The translations under genes and the position numbers were made by a program. A stretch of 64,000 bases of DNA from Chryseobacterium binzhouense (GTDB taxonomy: Bacteria > Bacteroidota > Bacteroidia > Flavobacteriales > Weeksellaceae), in assembly GCF_007474545.1 (NCBI RefSeq), contig NZ_VKOG01000008.1, forward strand, positions 1 to 64,000. Reading direction: 5' to 3'. Positions 7,353 through 14,686 of the stretch are shown here, in pieces. Below the pieces are notes generated by a model. It saw only the letters and a list, made by a program, of their open reading frames with translations, was not told the origin of the DNA and searched no databases. The stretch's first letter is position 1, and each line of letters begins with the position of its first letter.

Positions 7353-9149
7353 ATGATCAAAAAACCATTACACACTTTTCATATTCCTGTTATGGGATTG
7401 GCTTACACTATAGACAGTCCTATTCGCGTTGCCCAATACGGTATATCTTCTGTTGTTTCAATCATTGATGATGAAATTGTTGAGAAAATGAAAAACTTCT
7501 ACAACAGAAAATTTAATTTGTCTTACCCGGAAATATCTTCTAAAACAGAGGATTACCGAGCCAGAAGAATAACAGATTACCTGAATCTGATGGATGAGAT
7601 AATCAGTAGAAAATTTGAAACATTAAAAGAAGATGTTTCTAAAAGCAAGGAGTCTTTACAACAGTTTATGTCTTTAATTCCGCAATATTCAGATTTGAAA
7701 AAAGGATTGGCAGAATTTCTGAATCAGGGAGATTTTCTGAGTTCACATATTAAAAATTTCCTTGAAGAAAATTTTTCTCCCGGAAATATTGATGTGAATA
7801 TCATGACGAAAGTTGATAAAGACAATTATAAAAATAACGAACAGCTCCCTGTGATTTTTAACGATGCCCACGCTTCGCTGCGGGGTTTTGCAAAAAGCAG
7901 GCTGTCATCATCTCTTGTGCTTTCAGCAGGTATGAATCCAAGATTGTACAGTTACATAGAAGAGTTTGATGATTTTTATCCTGACAGAAATAATTTCATT
8001 AAAAAGAAAATTATTCTTAAAGTGAGTGATTTCCGCTCAGCAATGATTCAGGGCAATTTTCTGGCAAAAAAGGGATTATGGGTCTCAGAATACAGAATAG
8101 AGTCCGGTCTTAATTGTGGAGGTCACGCTTTTGCAACAGATGGTTTACTTTTGGGACCAATTCTGGAAGAATTTAAAACCAAGAAATTAGAATTGGTTTC
8201 TTCTGCTCATTCTCTGATGATAAAAGCGCTAGAACAGAAAGGCAGATATGTACCTTCTGAACCGCTTGACTTACAGATAACTGTACAAGGCGGTGTAGGA
8301 ACAGCTGAAGAACATCAGTTTTTATTGGATAATTATGAAGTCAGCAGTGTAGGGTGGGGTTCTCCGTTTCTACTTGTGCCTGAAGCAACCTGTGTAGATC
8401 AGGAAACCAGAAATCTTTTGGCAGAATCTAAAGAAGAAGATTATTATCTTAGTAATATTTCTCCTTTAGGAGTTCCTTTTAATACGGTAAAAGGTACTTC
8501 AAATGAGCTGATAAAAAGACGGAAAGAAGCTAAAGATAAATTTGGCAGTTCTTGTCCTAAAAAGTTACTTGCTTTAAGCAAAGAATATTCTCCGCAAGGG
8601 ATTTGTACTGCGTCAAAAAAATATCAGGATATCAAGATCAGCGAACTTGAATCTCAGAAAGAAACTTTAAGCAACCAACAGTTTTCAAACAAAAAAATGG
8701 AAATTACAGAAAAAGCCTGCCTTTGCGTAGGACTTGTGAATTCTGCTTATATAGATAATGATATAGAAATAAAAGGGGAAAAGCAGGGTGTGGTCATTTG
8801 TCCTGGACCCAATTTGGCTTATTTTGACAGAGAGCTTAAGCTTGCTGAAATGGTACAGCATATTTATGGAGCCGAAAATGTAATTTCGGATAAAAACCGT
8901 CCGAATGTTTTCATCAATGAGCTCAAAATGTATATCAGACATCTGGAAAAAGAAATGGCTGATTCTCCGGAACCTACAGTCTCACAAAAAAAGAAATGGA
9001 AAACATTTAAAACAAATATTCTGGAAGGAATCACCTATTATAAAATACTTTTTCAGAAAACATCATTCTTTTTAAATGATCGTCAAAAAATAATGAGCCA
9101 GCTGAATATTTTTGAAAATGAATTTCTGGTCTTAACTTCGAACTTATAA
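7353..9149 (+). CDS. Unknown protein with nitronate monooxygenase/FabK-like TIM-barrel motifs
   Basis: This encodes 598 residues from ATG 7353 (an in-frame ATG nine codons earlier is possible). I recognise it only as a conserved Bacteroidota protein without assigned role. The opening PVMGLAYTIDSPIRVAQYGISSVVSI resembles the N-terminus of FMN-dependent nitronate monooxygenase/FabK barrels. LNCGGHAFATDGLLLGPI resembles their GGH flavin/catalytic loop, and VQGGVGTAEEHQFLL followed by VGWGSPFLLVPEA resembles the GGIGTG and GTRFLATPE phosphate-binding end. The C-terminal 200 residues add cysteine-bearing motifs (SSCPKKL, GICTASKKY, EKACLCVGL, VICPGPN) that could bind metal or a cluster. It is divergent from marR-crt and shares its control region, hinting at a link to carotenoid or redox stress. 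The fold assignment is inference. Confidence 0.8.
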   Translation: MIKKPLHTFHIPVMGLAYTIDSPIRVAQYGISSVVSIIDDEIVEKMKNFYNRKFNLSYPEISSKTEDYRARRITDYLNLMDEIISRKFETLKEDVSKSKESLQQFMSLIPQYSDLKKGLAEFLNQGDFLSSHIKNFLEENFSPGNIDVNIMTKVDKDNYKNNEQLPVIFNDAHASLRGFAKSRLSSSLVLSAGMNPRLYSYIEEFDDFYPDRNNFIKKKIILKVSDFRSAMIQGNFLAKKGLWVSEYRIESGLNCGGHAFATDGLLLGPILEEFKTKKLELVSSAHSLMIKALEQKGRYVPSEPLDLQITVQGGVGTAEEHQFLLDNYEVSSVGWGSPFLLVPEATCVDQETRNLLAESKEEDYYLSNISPLGVPFNTVKGTSNELIKRRKEAKDKFGSSCPKKLLALSKEYSPQGICTASKKYQDIKISELESQKETLSNQQFSNKKMEITEKACLCVGLVNSAYIDNDIEIKGEKQGVVICPGPNLAYFDRELKLAEMVQHIYGAENVISDKNRPNVFINELKMYIRHLEKEMADSPEPTVSQKKKWKTFKTNILEGITYYKILFQKTSFFLNDRQKIMSQLNIFENEFLVLTSNL

Positions 9150-9162
9150 TGTATAACAAATA

Positions 9163-9196
9163 AAAGCTGTGTTTATATAAATGCAGCTTTATTTTT
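9163..9196. terminator. Bidirectional terminator between convergent genes
   Basis: AAAGCTG (9163-9169) pairs with CAGCTTT (9184-9190), with extra pairing inside the loop (GTTTATATAAAT). T runs follow on both strands. It serves the 600-residue gene (plus) and the CLC gene (minus). Confidence 0.7.
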
Positions 9197-9205
9197 ATAA
9201 AGAAA

Positions 9206-10510
9206 TTACAAATCGCTCAATCTTTTCCCAATATCACCGGTAAATCTGCTGTTTTTGGGTTCGCCTATTATCTGACTTTGGTAAATGCTGTTTTTCCCTG
9301 AAAAAAGATAAGATACAGTACAGGCAATAGCAGCATATACTCCGTACTCTATTCCAAACAATTCTATCGCCATGATTGTGCATGCAATTGGGGTATTGGT
9401 TGCTCCGGAAAACACCGCTACAAATCCCATTCCTGCCAAAAGTGCTAAAGGTAAAGGAATCATAAAGGCTAAAGCATTTCCCAGAGCAGCACCTATAAAA
9501 AATAGGGGAGTAACTTCGCCACCTTTAAATCCTGCAGCTAAAGTAATAATGGTAAAGATCATTTTGACTGCAAAATCATATGTCAGAAGCTGTTGATCAA
9601 AAGATTGCACAATGGTTGGAATTCCTAATCCGATATATTTTGTTGTACCTGTCAGAAAAACTGCCGAAGCTACAATAATTCCCCCGACAAAAGGTCTTAA
9701 AGGTGCATATGGTATCTTAGATTTAAAAAATAGGCTTGTTCTGTGAAGGCTTTTACTGAAAATAGCTGCACAGATTCCAAACAAAATACCTGCTAAAACT
9801 GCATAAAGAATATTGAGAAAATTTATTTCCGGAACAAAATTAATGTGGTAATGAGTATGATGGGCTTTCCAGAGCTTCGTGACCAGATCTGCAATCACCG
9901 ATGCTGCGATGGCAGGAAACAGAGAGTTGTATTTTATCCTTCCGATGAGGAAAACTTCAAGTCCGAAAATTGCTCCCGCCAATGGCGTTCCGAATACCGA
10001 GCCAAATCCTGCTGAAATGGAAGCTATGATCAAAATTTTTCTTTCATCTTTTGTCAATCTGAAAGGTTTTGAAAACTGATCAGCAATAGCAGCTGCCATT
10101 TGAAGAGCAGTTCCTTCACGACCTGCAGAGCCTCCGAAAAGATGAGTTATTATGGTTCCGATATAAACGAATGGAGCCATTTTAAAAGGAATGGTTTTAC
10201 CAGATTGATGAAGATTGTCAATCAGCAGATTATTTCCCTTTTCTACGTCTTTGCCGTAATAATGATACAGTAAACCCACCAAAAAACCGCCTAAAGGTAA
10301 AAGGAAAATAATCCATTGATTGTTTTCACGAAAATTTGTTGCCCATTCTAATGATTTTAAGAAAAATGCGGAAGCGCTGCCGATTAAAATACCTGTTACG
10401 AGGCTTATAAACAGCCATTTTAATATAAAAATCGACGAGGGATATTTTCTGAAAAAAATATTAAAATGAATTTTTAAAATTCTGAAAAGTGTCTTGTTAA
10501 TTTTAGTCAT
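9206..10510 (-). CDS. CLC-family channel, fluoride-exporting CLC-F type
   Basis: This 434-residue polytopic membrane protein of the CLC superfamily has about ten or more hydrophobic helices. Diagnostic loops are GSAGREGTALQMAAAIAD, containing the gating glutamate, and GFKGGEVTPLFFIGAALGN. Ordinary CLC chloride antiporters have a GSGIP selectivity loop; here the matching place reads KGNNLLIDN, without that serine, as in the fluoride-specific CLC-F subclass. The assignment is strongly supported by the fluoride riboswitch immediately upstream. It should expel F- from the cytoplasm, probably in exchange for protons. It is a single-gene transcript, convergent with the preceding gene and sharing a bidirectional terminator. 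Confidence 0.9.
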   Translation of the reverse strand: MTKINKTLFRILKIHFNIFFRKYPSSIFILKWLFISLVTGILIGSASAFFLKSLEWATNFRENNQWIIFLLPLGGFLVGLLYHYYGKDVEKGNNLLIDNLHQSGKTIPFKMAPFVYIGTIITHLFGGSAGREGTALQMAAAIADQFSKPFRLTKDERKILIIASISAGFGSVFGTPLAGAIFGLEVFLIGRIKYNSLFPAIAASVIADLVTKLWKAHHTHYHINFVPEINFLNILYAVLAGILFGICAAIFSKSLHRTSLFFKSKIPYAPLRPFVGGIIVASAVFLTGTTKYIGLGIPTIVQSFDQQLLTYDFAVKMIFTIITLAAGFKGGEVTPLFFIGAALGNALAFMIPLPLALLAGMGFVAVFSGATNTPIACTIMAIELFGIEYGVYAAIACTVSYLFSGKNSIYQSQIIGEPKNSRFTGDIGKRLSDL

Positions 10511-10517
10511 ATAGTTC

Positions 10518-10597
10518 CTGATTAAATGTTAAACATTCAATTAATCAGGCGCCATCAGCTTCGAAAAGCGGTTGGTCAAGGAAGACACCATTTCCTT
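10518..10597 (-). ncRNA. Fluoride riboswitch (crcB motif) with start-site hairpin
   Basis: Read on the minus strand, 10597-10545 matches the crcB aptamer: GGAAATGGTGTCTTCC, then ACCAACCGCT, a short TTTTCGA loop and AGCTGATGGCGCCTGA. GGTGTC near the 5' end can pair with GGCGCC near the 3' end (with G-U), the long-range helix of known fluoride aptamers. Directly downstream, CCTGATTAA (10548-10540) and TTAATCAGG (10526-10518) form a hairpin that ends 8 nt before the start codon and covers the ribosome site. The CC at 10548-10547 is shared by both structures, so ligand binding should free the start region. Control at translation is inferred. Confidence 0.88.
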
Positions 10598-10605
10598 ATA
10601 ATCAA

Positions 10606-10638
10606 CAAAATTAAAATAAATTTTTAGAAGAACAAAAA
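10606..10638 (-). promoter_or_regulatory. Promoter of the fluoride riboswitch-CLC transcript
   Basis: On the minus strand TTTTTG (10638-10633), a 19-bp spacer and TAATTTTG (10613-10606) match the Bacteroidota consensus exactly. Transcription would begin near 10599, right at the 5' end of the aptamer. Confidence 0.75.
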
Positions 10639-10836
10639 TATATTTTTGATAGGATTAAATTTTTTTCTCGTCGGCTGTTGTGAATTATTTCAGATAGAAT
10701 TTCCCTCTAATATTATGTTAAAACCATTTTTATAAAGAATTCGTATATAAGTGATAAACAAAATCAATTCTCATATTTGAGATGTACGTTTGTTATGTTA
10801 AAAAAAATAGTTAATTTAGAACCCAAATTGAAAACG

Positions 10837-11466
10837 ATGCCTAGAAAAGTTGTACAAGGTCCTATCAGGGACAAAGAAAAAACAAAGCAGAAACTGCTGA
10901 ATGCGGTTGGTAAAATTCTGAAAACAAAAGGTTATTCAGGGTTGATGGTTAGTAAAATTGCTGCTGTTGCAGGTTTTGACAAAAAACTTATTTATGAGTA
11001 TTTTGGCAGCACAGACAAGTTAATTGATGAGTATATTAAATCTCAGGATTACTGGAGCCGATTAGATCAGAAAGAAATGGATGTTGATTTTTCAGACGGA
11101 GGTAAGGAAATGTCTAAAATGGCATTGATCAACCAATTTGAAGGTTTGAAAAAGAACAAAGAACTTCAGAAGATTATCGTGTGGGAATTATCTGAAAGCA
11201 GACCCGCTCTGAGAAAAATCTTTGAAAAGAGAGAAGAGGTAGGAGAGGAAATGTTTAAGAATATTACCGATCCGCATTTCGGTGATCAGGCAGAAGATTT
11301 CCGTGCAATTGCTGCACTTTTGGTTGGCGGTATTTACCATCTTAATTTGTACAGCGCTTATAACGGAACTACATTCTGTGGCTTGGATCTGAAGTCTGAA
11401 GAAGGCAGAAGCAGAATTCAGAAAGCCATTACAGATATTATAGATTTTGCATATCAGAGAAAATAA
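10837..11466 (+). CDS. TetR-family transcriptional regulator
   Basis: This protein has about 209 residues. The N-terminal HTH reads KTKQKLLNAVGKILKTKGYSGLMVSKIAAVAGFDKKLIYEYFGSTDKLIDEYI, the standard TetR pattern with the recognition helix at KKLIYEYF. The C-terminal ligand domain is helical and unassigned. Start choice: a -7 box TACGTTTG at 10785-10792 places transcription start near 10799, which excludes the ATG at 10795 and favours MPRKVVQ at 10837. The gene stands alone between the CLC gene (divergent) and dnaX, so its targets are not evident. The region 10640-10784 holds no other feature. Confidence 0.85.
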   Translation: MPRKVVQGPIRDKEKTKQKLLNAVGKILKTKGYSGLMVSKIAAVAGFDKKLIYEYFGSTDKLIDEYIKSQDYWSRLDQKEMDVDFSDGGKEMSKMALINQFEGLKKNKELQKIIVWELSESRPALRKIFEKREEVGEEMFKNITDPHFGDQAEDFRAIAALLVGGIYHLNLYSAYNGTTFCGLDLKSEEGRSRIQKAITDIIDFAYQRK

Positions 11467-11563
11467 TTTATTGCTATAGACTTTACATTTATTTTTGAGT
11501 ATTAATATAAAATTTGAATTTTTTATACTTTCAGATTAAAACTATATTTCTTACTTTTGACCA

Positions 11564-12646
11564 ATGGAAAATTTTATCGTATCTGCAAGAAAGTACCGTC
11601 CGCAACAGTTTGATACCGTAGTTGGGCAATCTCATATTACAGATACTTTAGAGCATGCTATTGAAGAAAATCAACTCGCACAGGCTCTGCTTTTCTGCGG
11701 ACCGAGAGGTGTCGGAAAAACAACCTGTGCAAGGATTTTAGCAAGAAAAATAAACGAAAAAGACGGTTCTGTTTCTGAGGATGGTTTTGCTTACAATATC
11801 TATGAACTGGATGCCGCATCCAATAACTCGGTAGATGATATTCGTGAACTTATCGATCAGGTGCGTTTTGCACCGCAGGTTGGGCAATATAAAGTGTATA
11901 TTATTGATGAGGTTCATATGCTGTCTTCTGCCGCATTCAATGCTTTTTTAAAGACGCTGGAAGAGCCTCCTGCGCATGCTATTTTTATTTTAGCAACTAC
12001 AGAGAAGCATAAGATTATTCCGACCATATTATCCAGATGTCAGATTTATGATTTTAAAAGAATTACCATTCTTGATATTCAGGATCACCTAAGGAAAATT
12101 GCGGAAAAAGAAAACATCAAGTACGAAGATGATGCTTTGTATCTTATTGCGCAGAAAGCAGATGGTGCACTTCGTGATGCACTGTCAATTTTTGACAGAC
12201 TTTCTACTTTTTCCCAAAAAAATATTACTTTGGCAAAAGCTGCGGAAGTACTTAATATTTTGGATTATGATCAGTATCTTAATATTGCTGATCTGGCAAA
12301 AGAAGGCAAGATTCCTGAAGTTTTGGCTGCCTTTAATGAAATTGTAAAGAGAGGTTTTGATCCACACTTATTTATTGCCGGTCTTGGAAATCATTTCCGT
12401 GATTTGATGATGGCACAAAATGCTTCTACGATAGATTTAATCGAAGTAGGAGAGCAGACTAAACTTAAGTTTGTAGAACAGGCAAAAAACTGGAGTCCTC
12501 AAAATCTTATTGACGGAATCGAGATCTGTAATCACGCTGATATTAATTATAAAAATTCTAAAAATCCGAGATTGACAGTAGAAATTGCCTTGATGCAGCT
12601 GTCATCAATTTCTGCGGGATTAGATGCAAAAAAAAAAAGTTTATAA
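11564..12646 (+). CDS. dnaX: DNA polymerase III gamma subunit (zero-frame product of dnaX)
   Basis: The 360-residue zero-frame product is the clamp-loader ATPase. It begins with KYRPQQFDTVVGQSHI, the Walker A motif is GPRGVGKTTCARIL (about residues 46-59), the DExx box is VYIIDEVHM, the SRC motif is ILSRCQIYDFKRI, and the lid and collar domains follow. The zinc-binding cysteine cluster that normally separates Walker A from ELDAASNNSVDDIR is missing, replaced by a short cysteine-free loop, which I believe is usual in this lineage. The frame ends after an A11 run with a TAA at 12644; the remaining tau part lies in the -1 frame. An upstream TACTTTTG box (11552-11559) is so close to the ATG that a near-leaderless transcript is possible. 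Confidence 0.93.
   Translation: MENFIVSARKYRPQQFDTVVGQSHITDTLEHAIEENQLAQALLFCGPRGVGKTTCARILARKINEKDGSVSEDGFAYNIYELDAASNNSVDDIRELIDQVRFAPQVGQYKVYIIDEVHMLSSAAFNAFLKTLEEPPAHAIFILATTEKHKIIPTILSRCQIYDFKRITILDIQDHLRKIAEKENIKYEDDALYLIAQKADGALRDALSIFDRLSTFSQKNITLAKAAEVLNILDYDQYLNIADLAKEGKIPEVLAAFNEIVKRGFDPHLFIAGLGNHFRDLMMAQNASTIDLIEVGEQTKLKFVEQAKNWSPQNLIDGIEICNHADINYKNSKNPRLTVEIALMQLSSISAGLDAKKKSL
12628..12638 (+). other. A11 slippage site in dnaX
   Basis: Eleven consecutive A residues follow GATGC. The zero frame reads GCA AAA AAA AAA AGT TTA TAA and stops. One extra A in the mRNA, or a -1 ribosomal slip on the lysine codons, gives AAA AAG TTT ATA and continues for about 205 codons to 13263. Thermus dnaX uses an A9 run in this way to make both gamma and tau. 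Confidence 0.7.
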
Positions 12647-13263
12647 TATTATCGCCGTTTCTTGACGAAAAACAGGAAGTTGTTCTAAAACCTGCAGCAA
12701 TACAGGAAATTAAAAAAGAAGAAAAAGCTCCTATTGATCATCCTGACGAAAAAAAGGTTGCAGAAATTAAAAAGGTATCGAAACCCTTATCAAAAACCAC
12801 TATTTCATCAGGTTTTAGTATCAATTCATTTCTTAATAAAGAAGAGAAAACCGAAAGCACAGAAGTTACAGATCATACAGTTTCAGAAAAGCTTCCGGAA
12901 AATCATTTTACTGAAACAGATCTTCAGAATGAATGGACGACGCTTCTGAAGAATTTAAGGTTGAAAGATCCTGTAGTTTTTAATGCTATTAAAGCTTTTA
13001 AGCTAACTAAAATAGAGGAAAAAGTTATTCTGATTTCTTATCCTTCTGATTCTGCTAAAAATGAGTTTGATAAAATAAGTATTGAATTTTTTAACCATTT
13101 TAAGCATAAGGTTAATAACCATTCTATTGATTTTCAGTTTAAAAAAGACCATGAAAATTTAAAGATTGAAGTAGTTACCAAAAAGAAAATTTTTGAAAAA
13201 TTTGTGGAAATGAATCCGCTTCTGAAAGATCTTGATGATTTAATGAAGTTTGATTTGTCATAA
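12628..13263 (+). CDS. dnaX: DnaX tau-specific C-terminal extension (-1 frame)
   Basis: This frame continues dnaX after the A11 run for about 211 codons. A low-complexity charged linker (KQEVVLKPAAIQEIKKE, PDEKKVAEIKKVS) is followed by SGFSINSFLNKEE and a compact domain starting NEWTTLLKNLRLKDPVVFNAI and ending LLKDLDDLMKFDLS. That layout matches the tau C-terminal region that contacts polymerase alpha and the helicase. Full tau would be about 566 residues. There is no start codon with initiation signals, so it should be made only as a fusion with the gamma part. A sequencing error in the homopolymer is the main alternative. Confidence 0.75.
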   Translation, partial: KKKKFIILSPFLDEKQEVVLKPAAIQEIKKEEKAPIDHPDEKKVAEIKKVSKPLSKTTISSGFSINSFLNKEEKTESTEVTDHTVSEKLPENHFTETDLQNEWTTLLKNLRLKDPVVFNAIKAFKLTKIEEKVILISYPSDSAKNEFDKISIEFFNHFKHKVNNHSIDFQFKKDHENLKIEVVTKKKIFEKFVEMNPLLKDLDDLMKFDLS

Positions 13264-13268
13264 ATTGA

Positions 13269-13462
13269 TATATTTGTATAAGATTTATCAAATTTTAGAT
13301 ACCATTCAGTTGAAACTTACTAGAGTTTTTTATTATTATTCAGATCATTCTGCTTATTGGCGGGATGGTAATCTCTTTTTTGCAGACACATATTGCCGCA
13401 AAAATAGTAATGGTTATTGTTATCAATAAACATTTTTCCTGAAAGATATAGAAATATCTTTT
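13269..13462 (+). promoter_or_regulatory. Possible leader region of the aromatic pathway gene
   Basis: A -7 box TATATTTG lies at 13269-13276, leaving a leader of about 260 nt. Inside it a frame from TTG 13310 to TAA 13429 is unusually rich in aromatic residues (VFYYYSDHSAYW, later LFFADTYC and GYCYQ). After it, AAAGATAT-AGAA-ATATCTTT (13442-13461) forms an AT-rich hairpin with trailing T. This could be an attenuator, but there is no ATG and no clear antiterminator. Confidence 0.25.
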
Positions 13463-13546
13463 TACACATTAATCTTGATTTTTTTACATTAATAACATAC
13501 GTATCTACTATTGATACGCTTACAGTTTTAAATAAATACTAATTGA

Positions 13547-14629
13547 ATGAACTTAGGAGAGTTAAAAAACAGTTGGATAGAGCAGTTTCAGCAGCCACTC
13601 ATCATTGCAGGACCCTGCAGTGCCGAAAGTGAGCAGCAAATGCTGGAAACAGCAAAAAGAATAAAAGAAAATAATACCAATGTCCCGATTTTTAGAGCCG
13701 GAATATGGAAACCCAGAACAAAACCAAACGGATTTGAAGGGGTAGGAGTAATTGGGCTCAATTGGCTAAAAAAAGTAAAAGAAGAATTCGGATTTCTTAC
13801 GGCAACAGAAGTTGCCAATGCACATCACGTAGATGCAGCCATTAAAGCTGATGTTGATATACTCTGGATTGGAGCCAGATCAACAGTAAATCCTTTTACT
13901 GTGCAAGAAATTGCTGAAGCTTTGAAAGGAACAGAAAAGATTGTTTTGGTCAAAAATCCTGTGAATCCTGATTTGGCATTATGGATTGGTGCATTAGAAA
14001 GACTTTTAGGACAAAATATCATGAATCTTGGAGCCATTCACCGTGGATTTTCTACTTATCAGAAAACAAAGTACAGGAATAATCCCAACTGGCAGATTGC
14101 TTTGGATTTTAAAAGTCAGTTCCCAAATATTCCATTGATTGTCGACCCTTCACATATTTGTGGAAACCGCACCGGATTGGCTGGAATTACTCAGGAAGCA
14201 TTTAATATGGGGTATCAGGGTGCGATGATCGAAAGTCACTGCAATCCGGACGAAGCATGGAGTGATGCAGCTCAGCAGATTACTCCTGAAGTTTTAGGCG
14301 GAATGATTTCTGACTTGAAACTCAGAAATCCGGATCTGACTGGTTTTGAAGAAGAAATGGACAGACACAGAACCTTAATTTCTGATCTGGATTTTCAGGT
14401 TATTGAGCTGATTTCTCAAAGAATGAAAATTTCTGAAAAGATTGGAAAACTCAAAAAAGAAAATGATATTGCGATATTTCAGCCGGACAGATGGAAGATT
14501 ATCAATGAATATGCTGTTCAGAAAGCTTCCGAGACGGGTTTGTCTAAAGAATTTATTGAAAAAATATTCAAAGCCATCCACGAAGAGTCTATTGATGTGC
14601 AGAATAATATTATGATAGACAGAAAATAA
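13547..14629 (+). CDS. Bifunctional DAHP synthase / chorismate mutase
   Basis: This 360-residue fusion has a type I-beta 3-deoxy-7-phosphoheptulonate synthase (about residues 1-255) followed by an AroQ-type chorismate mutase (about 265-360). DAHP synthase motifs are IIAGPCSAES, FRAGIWKPRTKPNGFEG, WIGARSTVNPF, LVKNPVNPD, IHRGFSTY and LIVDPSHICGNR. The mutase part shows the helical pattern ISDLDFQVIELISQRMKISEKIGKLKK with FQPDRWKII. It joins PEP and erythrose 4-phosphate and also converts chorismate to prephenate. In Bacteroidota this fusion is common and the mutase can serve as the sensor for feedback. It is not in an obvious operon. Confidence 0.93.
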   Translation: MNLGELKNSWIEQFQQPLIIAGPCSAESEQQMLETAKRIKENNTNVPIFRAGIWKPRTKPNGFEGVGVIGLNWLKKVKEEFGFLTATEVANAHHVDAAIKADVDILWIGARSTVNPFTVQEIAEALKGTEKIVLVKNPVNPDLALWIGALERLLGQNIMNLGAIHRGFSTYQKTKYRNNPNWQIALDFKSQFPNIPLIVDPSHICGNRTGLAGITQEAFNMGYQGAMIESHCNPDEAWSDAAQQITPEVLGGMISDLKLRNPDLTGFEEEMDRHRTLISDLDFQVIELISQRMKISEKIGKLKKENDIAIFQPDRWKIINEYAVQKASETGLSKEFIEKIFKAIHEESIDVQNNIMIDRK

Positions 14630-14686
14630 GGACAATCTCATCAATAGGTTATTTTCCCGAATTGTCTATATTTGTAGTTATAATAT

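Noticed and set aside
12734..12949. 71-codon frame inside the dnaX tail
   Set aside because: It is a frame shadow; the -1 frame of dnaX continues through it with sensible tau sequence.
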